12,970 nucleotides of DNA from Candidatus Berkelbacteria bacterium. GTDB lineage: Bacteria > Patescibacteriota > UBA1384 > VFKW01. The stretch's first letter is position 1; every line of letters starts with the position of its first letter. A program made the position numbers and the translations under genes. The notes beneath the pieces are model-generated. The model was not told where the DNA came from. It was given only the letters and a program-made list of their open reading frames with translations, and made no database searches. Location: assembly GCA_009885355.1 (NCBI GenBank), contig VFKW01000062.1:1-12970 (forward strand). The letters run 5' to 3'. Positions 1-6,334 of this stretch are shown in pieces.

Positions 1-2
1 CG

Positions 3-27
3 ATTCCTCCACTATGGTCGGAATGAC
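3..27 (+). repeat. Decayed copy of the GAC-tailed hairpin repeat
   Basis: Outer arms ATTCC (3-7) and GGAAT (20-24) enclose a small inner stem CCA/TGG (9-11 with 15-17) around a 3-nt loop, and the right arm is followed by GAC. This matches the plan of the better copies at 7263-7298 and 8408-8443, but the stems are shorter and about 11 nt are missing. A further half-copy, CAGGATGAC at 42-50, lacks a left arm. The window begins here, so flanking context is unknown. It could be chance similarity. Confidence 0.35.
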
Positions 28-66
28 AAAGGAGATTGTTCAGGATGACAGAGGGGGGACGCCATG

Positions 67-108
67 ACAATGGCGGAAATGTGATTCACTTCCGCCATTG
101 TACGTTAT
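67..108 (+). terminator. Strong hairpin, possible terminator of a gene left of the window
   Basis: Perfect 12-bp arms ACAATGGCGGAA (67-78) and TTCCGCCATTGT (90-101) enclose an 11-nt loop. On the plus strand the stem is followed by a T-rich stretch (105-120) but not an uninterrupted T run directly at the stem, so the terminator call is moderate. On the minus strand, in the direction of dnaK transcription, no T run follows. The segment ATGGCG (70-75) can alternatively pair with CGCCAT at 60-65, so two mutually exclusive hairpins are possible. Confidence 0.4.
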
Positions 109-176
109 TTTTGTGGTTTTCTCAAGATGTACCATGAAGACATCTTAGTATATTTTTCTAGCAAAACTGTAAAGCA

Positions 177-225
177 GTTCTCCACAAGAGCTTGCCCTGA
201 GCGATAGCCGAATGGGTCGAACAAT
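177..225 (-). repeat. Dispersed repeat, long form (27-nt insert)
   Basis: Read on the minus strand this starts ATTGTTCGACCC (225-214) and ends TGTGGAGAAC (186-177), with 27 nt between. The same 12-nt and 10-nt ends occur directly joined at 7784-7805. The insert contains the word CCTGAGCG, of a type common in bacterial intergenic repeats. It lies in the dnaK 3' region, which otherwise shows no clear terminator. Confidence 0.5.
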
Positions 226-235
226 AACTGTTTTT

Positions 236-2143
236 CTATTTTACCTGTTCGCCTTCGGTTTCTTCTTTGGAATCTTCTTTTTTGTCTTCTTTTGCGTCGG
301 CAGTTGGTTCCTCAGCGGCTGGTTCTTGTGGTTGATCTTTGGATTGTTCATACATTTGAGAACCGACTTTTTGAATGGCTTCGGATAATTCTTCTGTGGC
401 AGTCTTGATCTCTTCGGCGTCGGTGGCAGTATTGCAAACGGAACGGACCTTGGTGACTTTGTCTTCGACTTCACGCTTCATTTCCTGATCGACTTTATCT
501 CCAGCGTCTTTCAAGGTTTTTTCAGCAGTATAGGCGAGATTTTCAGCAATATTTTTGGCTTCGATGACTGCCTTGCGTTTCATATCTTCATCAGCATGGA
601 TTTCAGCTTCCTGGCGCATTTTTTCGATCTCTGCTTCTGAAAGTCCGGATGAAGAAGTGATGGTAATTTTTTGTTCTTTATTGGTGGCTTTGTCTTTGGC
701 CGCAACATGTAAAATACCGTTGGCATCGATGTCAAAAGTGACTTCAACCTGCGGAATGCCGCGAGGAGATGGTGGAATGCCATCGAGCATAAATCGGCCC
801 AAAGTGCGATTATCAGCAGCCATTGGGCGTTCTCCTTGGAGGATATGGATTTCTACAGTGGTTTGATTGTCAGCGGCGGTGGAGAAAATCTGGCTTTTAC
901 TGGTTGGGATGGTGCTATTGCGTTCAATCAATGGAGTCATGACGCTACCGAGAGTTTCGATACCCAAAGTTAATGGAGTAACGTCGAGGAGCAGTAAATC
1001 TTTGACTTCACCAGTTAATACTCCGCCTTGGATAGCGGCACCGAGGGCAACGACTTCGTCAGGATTGACGCCTTTGGACGGTTCTTTTCCAAATACTTCT
1101 TGAACTGTTTGTTGGATAAGTGGCATTCTGGTCATACCGCCAACGAGAATAACTTCGTCGATATTTTCTTTTTTAATGCCGGCATCTTTGATGGCACGTT
1201 CACAAATCGCAATAGTTTTTTTGACGAGATCGCCAGTTAGTTGTTCCAGTTTGGCGCGGGATAATTTGATCACTAAATGTTTTGGGCCGGAAGCGTCGGC
1301 GGTGATAAAGGGAAGATTGATCTCGCTTTCTTGGCTGGATGAGAGTTCGATCTTGGCTTTTTCAGCGGCTTCTTTGACGCGCTGGATAGCAGCTTTGTCA
1401 GATCGAAGATCGATGCCTTCGGATTTTTTGAACTCATCCATGACCCAGTCCATGACTTTTTGGTCGAGGTCATCACCACCGAGGTGAGTGTCGCCGTTGG
1501 TGGATTTGACTTCAAAGACTCCGTCGCCGACTTCGAGAATGGTGATATCGAAAGTACCGCCACCAAAGTCGTAAACAGCGATTTTGCCTTCTTTTTTCTT
1601 GTCCAGGCCGTAGGCCATAGCAGAAGCAGTTGGCTCATTGACGATACGTTTTACATCTAAGCCGGCGATTTTACCGGCATCTTTGGTCGCTTGGCGTTCT
1701 GAGTCGTTGAAATAAGCCGGAACGGTGATGACAGCGTCAGTAACTTTTTCACCCAGATAAGCCTCGGCGTCAGCTTTGATTTTTTGCAAGATAAAAGCAG
1801 AGATTTCTTGAGGTGAGTATTCTTTACCGTTCATCACAACATTGACGCCATCACCGGATTTGACAATTTTATAAGGCATTAATTTGAGGTCGGTTTGGAC
1901 TTCTTGTTCTTCAAAACGGCGGCCGATCAGACGCTTGACGGAAAAAATGGTATTTTCAGGATTGGTGACGGATTGACGCTTGGCCAATTGGCCGACTAGT
2001 CGCTCATTGTTTTTGGCGATCGCCACGATGGATGGGATGATGTTTGAACCTTCGGCAGATGGGATGATTTTAGGCTTGCCGCCCTCCATCACAGCCACGC
2101 AAGAATTGGTAGTACCGAGGTCGATTCCGATTGTTTTTGGCAT
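236..2143 (-). CDS. dnaK: Molecular chaperone DnaK (Hsp70)
   Basis: DnaK binds exposed hydrophobic segments of unfolded proteins in the cytoplasm in an ATP-driven cycle with DnaJ and GrpE. The 635-aa product is full length for the family. It opens with the ATPase signature IGIDLGTTNSC (residues 5-15), carries the phosphate-binding DFGGGTFD (192-199) and VGGMTRMP, the interdomain linker DVTPLTL (about 387-393), a beta substrate-binding domain to about residue 505, a helical lid, and an acidic, lysine-rich tail rather than a canonical EEVD-like end. The chosen ATG at 2143 has GGAGG (2149-2153) five nt upstream. An upstream in-frame TTG at 2161 would add six residues ahead of this ribosome site and is rejected. 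It is the last gene of the chaperone block, 195 nt after grpE, and has its own promoter region. It stops with TAG. Identification is certain. Confidence 0.98.
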   Translation of the reverse strand: MPKTIGIDLGTTNSCVAVMEGGKPKIIPSAEGSNIIPSIVAIAKNNERLVGQLAKRQSVTNPENTIFSVKRLIGRRFEEQEVQTDLKLMPYKIVKSGDGVNVVMNGKEYSPQEISAFILQKIKADAEAYLGEKVTDAVITVPAYFNDSERQATKDAGKIAGLDVKRIVNEPTASAMAYGLDKKKEGKIAVYDFGGGTFDITILEVGDGVFEVKSTNGDTHLGGDDLDQKVMDWVMDEFKKSEGIDLRSDKAAIQRVKEAAEKAKIELSSSQESEINLPFITADASGPKHLVIKLSRAKLEQLTGDLVKKTIAICERAIKDAGIKKENIDEVILVGGMTRMPLIQQTVQEVFGKEPSKGVNPDEVVALGAAIQGGVLTGEVKDLLLLDVTPLTLGIETLGSVMTPLIERNSTIPTSKSQIFSTAADNQTTVEIHILQGERPMAADNRTLGRFMLDGIPPSPRGIPQVEVTFDIDANGILHVAAKDKATNKEQKITITSSSGLSEAEIEKMRQEAEIHADEDMKRKAVIEAKNIAENLAYTAEKTLKDAGDKVDQEMKREVEDKVTKVRSVCNTATDAEEIKTATEELSEAIQKVGSQMYEQSKDQPQEPAAEEPTADAKEDKKEDSKEETEGEQVK

Positions 2144-2158
2144 AAAAACCTCCGTTTT

Positions 2159-2196
2159 CAACTAACAACCTACAACTTACAACAAACAACTTATAT
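2159..2196. repeat. Low-complexity ACAAC/TTACAAC words upstream of dnaK
   Basis: Short degenerate words (CAACTAACAAC, CTACAACTTACAAC) repeat imperfectly. The same vocabulary forms the 3' end of ruvC (8304-8335). Read in the direction of dnaK this is the transcribed leader just before the ribosome site. No function is evident. Confidence 0.5.
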
Positions 2197-2223
2197 TTAA
2201 TTTTTAGTTTTTGTTAAAATTGT

Positions 2224-2232
2224 GAGTGTTAA
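2224..2232. promoter_or_regulatory. Possible degenerate CIRCE half-site
   Basis: GAGTGTTAA matches the HrcA operator half GAGTGCTAA in 8 of 9 positions and lies between the dnaK promoter and its start, where CIRCE normally sits. The partner half-site is poor: TTAG at 2204-2207 keeps only part of TTAGCACTC and the spacing is 11 rather than 9 nt. HrcA control is therefore only a possibility. Confidence 0.2.
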
Positions 2233-2254
2233 TAAATTAATTTACTATAATACT

Positions 2255-2283
2255 AATGTAAAGCAAACTTTACATTTTGTCAA
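2255..2283 (-). promoter_or_regulatory. dnaK promoter with perfect inverted repeat (possible operator)
   Basis: On the minus strand TTGACA (2283-2278) is followed after 17 nt by TACATT (2260-2255), a consensus -35 with a 4/6 -10. The perfect inverted repeat AATGTAAAG-N4-CTTTACATT (2255-2276) fills the spacer and covers the -10. A dyad in this place would be an ideal repressor site, so regulation of dnaK separately from grpE is inferred. The repeat is not the CIRCE sequence. Alternative -10 words (TATTAT, TATAGT) lie a little downstream. Confidence 0.5.
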
Positions 2284-2338
2284 GAGGTAAATTGACTATA
2301 TGGAAACTATATGGTTAAAAAGATATTTATGCTTTTTT

Positions 2339-2914
2339 TTACTGTCCGGATGAGACTCGGACTTTGGCTGGTCTTATAACTTTATCGTTTAATTTATAGC
2401 CGCCTTCTAGCTCGTCGATGACGGTGTTTTCAGGGAGTTCTGGATGTGATTCGTAGGCGATGGCTTCCATGGTTCGTGGATCAAATGATTGATTTATGGT
2501 TTCAATGCGAATGAGGCCGACATTTTGGAGGACGCTTTCGAGCTGCTTTTCGATCTGGCGGATACCTTCAAAATAGGCGCTGATTTTACGAAAATCATCT
2601 TCACCTAAATCTGGAATATTGTCGTCGGTTATCTCGATTGCGGGGGCGTGCTCGGAAGCGCGGCGGAAATTGTCTAAAATAGGGAAAATTTCCATGACTA
2701 AACCGTTGGTGGCCAGAGATGAACCTCGGGTTTTTTCTTCGTCATGGCGGCGGCGGACATTGGCAAAATCGGCGGCGATCTGTTTGAGAGAATCGGCCAG
2801 ATCGGCTTTTTCTATCTGGAGCACGGCAACCTGCTTTTCAAGCTCAGAAATCTTTGGATCGATTTTTGGCTGTTTTTCTTTTTGGGGTTTTGATTCATCT
2901 TTTTTCTTGATCAT
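2339..2914 (-). CDS. grpE: Nucleotide exchange factor GrpE
   Basis: GrpE is a homodimeric co-chaperone that releases ADP from DnaK in the cytoplasm. The 191-aa product has a charged, lysine-rich N-terminus, a long helix predicted as coiled coil (about residues 20-60), the LDNFRRA motif, and a C-terminal beta domain ending GYKLNDKVIRPAKVRV, the typical family end. The ATG at 2914 has GGAG (2920-2923) at five-nt spacing. A longer reading from 2968 would run through the end of the upstream gene and lacks a better ribosome site. It starts 13 nt after the stop of the small membrane-protein gene, so the two are probably cotranscribed. Its 3' end is 195 nt from dnaK and shows no obvious intrinsic terminator. 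It stops with TAA. Confidence 0.96.
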   Translation of the reverse strand: MIKKKDESKPQKEKQPKIDPKISELEKQVAVLQIEKADLADSLKQIAADFANVRRRHDEEKTRGSSLATNGLVMEIFPILDNFRRASEHAPAIEITDDNIPDLGEDDFRKISAYFEGIRQIEKQLESVLQNVGLIRIETINQSFDPRTMEAIAYESHPELPENTVIDELEGGYKLNDKVIRPAKVRVSSGQ

Positions 2915-2927
2915 TTTATCTCCATTC

Positions 2928-3329
2928 CTATCTTTTCTTTCCTTTTTTTCTTTTTGAAAATAATACAATACCTATGACAACACCGATAAGTAAAACTGAT
3001 AATAATAAAACTGTAATGAGGTTTCTATTTGGGTCAATGTTTTCGACATAGGTATATCCCAGGTCGGTGCATTGTTTTTCAGTCTCACTAGGGATAGCTG
3101 AGGTTTCTGTCTTAAGGCCTGTTTTTGATTTAGTGACGGCGTCCACCCACCCATTTGGCAAGTTATTCTGACCAAATTCATCACCTGTCCAATATTCCCC
3201 ACATTGCTTGGTCTTTTCATTGACTACTAAATAACTTGGCCCAGGGGCGGCGAAAGTTTTTGGGATAAAAGTGAATACAATAAGAATGGTCGCAAAAAAA
3301 CATAAAACATAGGATCTTGTATTTTTCAT
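2928..3329 (-). CDS. Small exported, C-terminally membrane-anchored protein of unknown function
   Basis: The 133-aa protein is not recognised. It begins with a signal peptide (MKNTR, then a hydrophobic stretch at about residues 8-21 and an AA-P cleavage-like site near 28). A polar extracytoplasmic segment of about 70 residues follows, with two cysteines (C43 and C87) that could form one disulfide, and then a transmembrane helix (about 102-124) with a strongly basic cytoplasmic end (KRKKGKKR). The topology is therefore outside-facing with a C-terminal anchor. The ATG at 3329 has a perfect AGGAGG (3334-3339) four nt upstream. It is the first gene of the run leading into grpE, with 13 nt between them, so it may be expressed with chaperone genes. 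It is divergent from comEC across only 32 nt. An anchored sensor or surface protein is possible, but nothing proves a role. Confidence 0.8.
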   Translation of the reverse strand: MKNTRSYVLCFFATILIVFTFIPKTFAAPGPSYLVVNEKTKQCGEYWTGDEFGQNNLPNGWVDAVTKSKTGLKTETSAIPSETEKQCTDLGYTYVENIDPNRNLITVLLLSVLLIGVVIGIVLFSKRKKGKKR

Positions 3330-3345
3330 ATTTCCTCCTATCTGT

Positions 3346-3374
3346 ATGGTAGAATAATATTATGAGTCAGTCAA
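3346..3374 (-). promoter_or_regulatory. Candidate promoter of the membrane protein-grpE run
   Basis: On the minus strand TTGACT (3374-3369) is followed after 17 nt by TACCAT (3351-3346). The predicted start of transcription falls near 3339, at the AGGAGG, giving a very short leader. The -35 lies inside the first codons of comEC and the -10 overlaps the comEC -10 on the other strand, so the two promoters should compete. Confidence 0.4.
3347..3355 (+). promoter_or_regulatory. Extended -10 promoter of comEC, probably leaderless
   Basis: TGG followed by TAGAAT (3350-3355) is an extended -10 element with 5/6 match to TATAAT. The comEC ATG begins at 3362, six nt after the -10, where transcription would be expected to start. 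No Shine-Dalgarno sequence precedes the ATG, and an in-frame TAG at 3350-3352 excludes any longer ATG reading. A leaderless mRNA is inferred. There is no clear -35. Confidence 0.5.
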
Positions 3375-4537
3375 GGTTATTTTTATATTCATGCCTGAGC
3401 TTGATGCTCGGAATTGGGGCAAATAATTGGTTAAAAGCTGATTATACGATCATCGGCGGGGTTTGCGTGACTCTTGTAATAGTTTTATTTTTGATTGCCA
3501 ATAAAAAAATTAAGCTTTTTATTTACTTTTGGATCTTATTTTATCTTGGGCTAGCATATAGCAATCTGATGGGCGAGAATAATTTGATCGGAAGCGGATG
3601 GCTTGGATTTTTAATATTTTGGCTGACCAAGCTAAATCTTTATTTTCTAGACACGGTACGACGATTGATCGCTGAACCTTATGGAAGCTTATTGAATGGG
3701 ATTTTGTTTGGCGGGAAAGACGGGATCGGATATGAGCTGACGAAAGATTTTAAAACGACCGGTTTGACGCATATTATTGCAGTTTCAGGCTATAATGTGA
3801 CGATGGTAATAAATTCATTTTATTTAGCCTGCAAGCCGCTGCCATACAAGCTTCGAATGGGCTTGAGTCTGGGAATGATCTTGGGATTTATCATTTTAAC
3901 CGGTGGATCGGCGTCAGTCGTCCGAGCTGGAGCGATGGCGAGCTTGGTAGTCGTAGCTCGCCTTTTTGGACGGAAGGCTTTTGCTTTAAATAGCTTGGTT
4001 TTGGCGGCAATATTGATGATAATTCAGAAGCCGTCGATTTTAATAGGGGATATAGGTTTTCAATTATCGGTGGTGGCAACCTTGGGACTGATATTGTTCA
4101 ATCCAATTTTTGTCGAGAGAGTAGGGGAGAGGGGATTGATGAAAAGGGTGCCGGAGAATTTGAAAGAAGCATTCTTCTCGACTCTGTCGGCACAAGTGCT
4201 GACGATGCCGATTATCTTGTATTATTTTAAAAGTTTTTCCGTGGTCTCCCCTCTTGCAAATTTAATAATTTTACCGCTTATCCCGACGGTGATGTCGCTT
4301 GGGTTTTTGGTGCTAGGTGGAGCGATTATTTATTTTCCACTGGGGCAGATATTGAGTTATGGAGTCTGGCTGGTACTATATATAGTAGTATGGTTGGTGA
4401 AAGAATTGGCGGCAATCCCCTACGCTTCTTTGATACTGAGCACGCATTGGAGATATTTACTGATACCATATTTGGGATTGGTCATGTGGCTTTATTATGT
4501 TTTAAAATTTCGAGCGCGGAGTGAGAATGAGATATAG
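3362..4537 (+). CDS. comEC: ComEC/Rec2-type competence membrane protein (channel part of a split ComEC)
   Basis: ComEC is the inner-membrane channel that carries single-stranded DNA into the cell during transformation. The 391-aa product is hydrophobic throughout, with N-terminal membrane segments (about residues 5-70) and then the competence domain, marked by a segment resembling the family's LRATGTSHLLAVSG region: TGLTHIIAVSGYNV (134-147), followed by SVVRAGAMA (185-193) and several more helices. Usual ComEC proteins have 700 or more residues, with an OB-fold region near the N-terminus and a metallo-beta-lactamase domain at the C-terminus. Here there is little room for the OB region (membrane segments run almost directly into the competence domain) and the hydrolase domain is the next gene, overlapping by 11 nt. 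The ATG at 3362 has no Shine-Dalgarno and probably heads a leaderless mRNA. Whether it still imports DNA is inference. Confidence 0.9.
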   Translation: MSQSRLFLYSCLSLMLGIGANNWLKADYTIIGGVCVTLVIVLFLIANKKIKLFIYFWILFYLGLAYSNLMGENNLIGSGWLGFLIFWLTKLNLYFLDTVRRLIAEPYGSLLNGILFGGKDGIGYELTKDFKTTGLTHIIAVSGYNVTMVINSFYLACKPLPYKLRMGLSLGMILGFIILTGGSASVVRAGAMASLVVVARLFGRKAFALNSLVLAAILMIIQKPSILIGDIGFQLSVVATLGLILFNPIFVERVGERGLMKRVPENLKEAFFSTLSAQVLTMPIILYYFKSFSVVSPLANLIILPLIPTVMSLGFLVLGGAIIYFPLGQILSYGVWLVLYIVVWLVKELAAIPYASLILSTHWRYLLIPYLGLVMWLYYVLKFRARSENEI

Positions 4538-5372
4538 AATTTGGCTGGCTTTGTTGATAATTGCCGGGGTGGTCTGGGCGGGCGTGGGTTCAAATAATCA
4601 ATCGCCAGTATTTAAGATGGATTTTTTAAATGTAGGGCAGGGCGATGCGATATATCTGTCGATGCCTGACGGCAAGGACGCTTTGATCGACGGCGGACCA
4701 AAAGATACAGTTTTGTCCCAGTTGGGTGAAGTGATGCCGTTTTGGGATCGGGATTTGGACTTGATCGTGGTGACACACAATCACAGCGACCATATATCCG
4801 GATTGATCGGAGTTTTGAAACGATATAAAGTCGGCGAGATTTGGCTGTCGGGGGCGATTCATACGAGCGATCAATATTTGGAAATGCTGAGTTTGATAAA
4901 AGAAAAAGGGATCAAGACGCGGATAGTAAAAGAGGGCGACGAGATGAATTTTGACCAAGTAAAAGTGCGGGTGGTTTATCCAGTTGAAAGTTTTAAGGGC
5001 GAGAGACCAGAGGATCAGCATGAGGCGGATGTGGTGACACGATGGAGTTATGGAAAGTTTACTTTACTTTTGACGGGGGATTTGAGCACAGATCAAGTAT
5101 CTGATCTGGAATCGTCAAGGGAAAATTTAAAATCTGATATATTAAAAGTGCCGCATCATGGGAGTGCGACGGGTTTGACGAGTGATTTATTGGATAAAAT
5201 AAAGCCGAGCGTAGCGGTGATCGAGGTCGGGAAAAATAGCTTTGGCCATCCAAAACCGTCGATAATTAATTTACTAAATAAAAATGGGGTGAAAATCTAT
5301 CGGACAGATAAGGATGGAAGAATAGAAGTAACGAGCGATGGAAGTAGTTATAAAATATATTCAACTAAATAA
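4527..5372 (+). CDS. Metallo-beta-lactamase-fold hydrolase, ComEC C-terminal-like
   Basis: The 281-aa product starts with a single hydrophobic segment (about residues 5-20, signal anchor or signal peptide), so the catalytic domain is expected outside the cytoplasmic membrane. The domain opens with FLNVGQGDAIYL, typical of ComEC-type hydrolases, and has the metal motif THNHSDH (H84, H86, D88, H89), LLLTGD (D185), VPHHGS (H210/H211) and GHPKP (H241). This full ligand set suggests an active enzyme; in ComEC this domain is proposed to degrade one DNA strand. The ATG at 4527 is chosen over GTG at 4521 because GGAG (4518-4521) then lies five nt upstream. Overlap with comEC implies coupled translation and a joint role. 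A free-standing exported nuclease or phosphodiesterase is the alternative. Confidence 0.9.
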   Translation: MRYRIWLALLIIAGVVWAGVGSNNQSPVFKMDFLNVGQGDAIYLSMPDGKDALIDGGPKDTVLSQLGEVMPFWDRDLDLIVVTHNHSDHISGLIGVLKRYKVGEIWLSGAIHTSDQYLEMLSLIKEKGIKTRIVKEGDEMNFDQVKVRVVYPVESFKGERPEDQHEADVVTRWSYGKFTLLLTGDLSTDQVSDLESSRENLKSDILKVPHHGSATGLTSDLLDKIKPSVAVIEVGKNSFGHPKPSIINLLNKNGVKIYRTDKDGRIEVTSDGSSYKIYSTK

Positions 5373-5431
5373 TTTATCTGATGGGGTTTCGTCAAGGGGA
5401 AATACAGCAGTTTCTTAAAAACTTGAGTATG

Positions 5432-5463
5432 AAAAAAGCGGGAGTTTTTTAGGCTCCCGCTTT
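5432..5463 (-). terminator. Intrinsic terminator of the gene at 5466-6128
   Basis: Arms AAAGCGGGAG (5435-5444) and CTCCCGCTTT (5454-5463) pair perfectly over 10 bp around a 9-nt loop. On the minus strand the stem runs into six T residues (5437-5432). It begins three nt after the TAA of the minus-strand gene. In the plus direction it may also stop transcription from the comEC pair, though the T run there is poor. Confidence 0.85.
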
Positions 5464-5465
5464 AC

Positions 5466-6128
5466 TTATGAACGAACTAGACAATTATCATGTTCTGTTG
5501 TGCCCATTCGATTACTTTCGTCACAGAATTTCCCATCATCTCTGTTATGAAAAGGGGTTGGTGAGGTGCGAGAATCTACTTGAAACTGCTTGCCGCACCT
5601 GCAATTGGTAAGGACCTTGCCACTGTTACTAGATTTGTCGACTAGAGCCCTGTTCAAACGAAGGGCAAAATTCTCAAGATAGCCAATCTTAGAGCGCAGT
5701 GGCTCCGATTGCCAGATATCGATCCTGATATGTGCAAGGCCTTTTCCGTCGCTGGTTGATGTCAAACCGCAGTTCATGACTTCATTCCATTGGAGATGGA
5801 ATTTACATAATGCGGAAATCAAACCTTCTGGCAACATCCTCATTAGTGCATCAGAGTAAAATCTAGGAGATGCTTTGTCTAAAGTTGTCGCCCGAATTTG
5901 GACGAGTTCTATTATCCCATCGATTAAATCATCTTTGGTCGGGTTTTTTTTCCAAGTTTTGTTTTCTGCCAGAATAAAGTCCTCGATCTCAATGGGATGA
6001 TCAAGTTTGAGTACCATTTGAATATGGTAGAGATGGTTGTCGTCCCAAACACGACTGGAATCATAATTTCCAAGCCACCACGGGTAGTCAAGCCTGCCGA
6101 TATTTTTGATTCTCGTGCTATTTGCCAT
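5466..6128 (-). CDS. Hypothetical protein, no family recognised, in a self-contained cassette
   Basis: The 220-aa product is not recognised. It has no signal peptide or membrane segment and looks cytoplasmic. The N-terminal part is rich in aromatic residues (YPWWLGNYDSSRVWDD), the middle is mixed helical with PEGLISALCKFHLQWNE, and the C-terminal 50 residues hold cysteines in TNCRCG, KFC and DNC together with histidines, which could form a small metal-binding or zinc-ribbon-like end. The ATG at 6128 has a weak AAAGG nine nt upstream. A longer reading to TTG at 6326 would cross the consensus promoter at 6226-6254 and AT-rich filler, so it is rejected. The gene has its own near-perfect promoter, a hairpin-rich leader and its own terminator. 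Its base composition looks more even than that of its AT-rich neighbours, by eye only. Recent acquisition or a mobile single-gene cassette is possible. Confidence 0.7.
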   Translation of the reverse strand: MANSTRIKNIGRLDYPWWLGNYDSSRVWDDNHLYHIQMVLKLDHPIEIEDFILAENKTWKKNPTKDDLIDGIIELVQIRATTLDKASPRFYSDALMRMLPEGLISALCKFHLQWNEVMNCGLTSTSDGKGLAHIRIDIWQSEPLRSKIGYLENFALRLNRALVDKSSNSGKVLTNCRCGKQFQVDSRTSPTPFHNRDDGKFCDESNRMGTTEHDNCLVRS

Positions 6129-6149
6129 TTTAATGTACCTTTCATCGTT

Positions 6150-6202
6150 CTTGCCTTGGCAAGCAAGAAGACAGCGTATGTGTGTACGACCTCGCCAGGT
6201 CG
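6150..6202 (-). promoter_or_regulatory. Structured 5' leader of the 5466-6128 gene
   Basis: With transcription starting near 6219 the leader is about 90 nt. It contains two perfect hairpins: CGACCT-N4-AGGTCG (6187-6202) and CTTGCC-N2-GGCAAG (6150-6163). A GC-rich GGGCTTGGGCCC-like segment lies 5' of these. No known riboswitch was recognised. The structures could affect translation, because the second ends about 8 nt before the AAAGG. Confidence 0.35.
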
Positions 6203-6225
6203 GGGCCCAAGCCCAAGATGTGTGA

Positions 6226-6254
6226 ATTATAACAGTTTTACCCTCTTTTGTCAA
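6226..6254 (-). promoter_or_regulatory. Consensus sigma-70 promoter of the 5466-6128 gene
   Basis: On the minus strand TTGACA (6254-6249), a 17-nt spacer and TATAAT (6231-6226) match the housekeeping consensus at all 12 positions. TG one base before the -10 makes it an extended -10 as well. This is the best promoter in the window and predicts strong constitutive transcription unless a repressor acts. Confidence 0.85.
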
Positions 6255-6265
6255 GGGAAAAGATA

Positions 6266-6274
6266 TGGTATACT
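6266..6274 (+). promoter_or_regulatory. Candidate extended -10 promoter towards yebC
   Basis: TGG followed by TATACT (6269-6274) resembles the comEC element (TATGG then TAGAAT), both preceded by TA. A poor -35-like TTGTCA lies at 6248-6253 with 15-nt spacing. Transcription would start near 6281, leaving a leader of about 190 nt that contains the repeats at 6282-6428. It lies back to back with the consensus minus-strand promoter. Confidence 0.4.
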
Positions 6275-6281
6275 CAGAGTG

Positions 6282-6311
6282 AATTTTCAATTTAAAATTT
6301 AAAATTTTCAA
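6282..6311. repeat. AT-rich direct repeat filler
   Basis: AATTTTCAA occurs at 6282-6290 and 6303-6311 with AATTTAAAATTT-like words between. Similar vocabulary (AACAAATTTCAAATT) is present at 12862-12877. No coding or promoter function is apparent. Confidence 0.5.
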
Positions 6312-6334
6312 ATAAATGGATTCCAAGCAGATCC

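Noticed and set aside
555..1660. Several plus-strand reading frames of 66-103 aa inside dnaK
   Set aside because: They are antisense shadows of a strongly conserved gene, with no ribosome sites and serine/arginine-rich, non-protein-like sequence.
2204..2232. A full CIRCE element upstream of dnaK
   Set aside because: Only the right half (GAGTGTTAA) is close to consensus; the left half is poor and the spacing is 11 instead of 9 nt. Kept only as a low-confidence half-site.
4521..4526. GTG at 4521 as the start of the hydrolase gene
   Set aside because: This codon overlaps the GGAG ribosome site that correctly serves the ATG at 4527.
6129..6326. N-terminal extension of the unknown minus-strand gene to a TTG at 6326
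   Set aside because: It would cross the 12/12 consensus promoter, the leader hairpins and AT-rich filler; the ATG at 6128 fits the promoter position.
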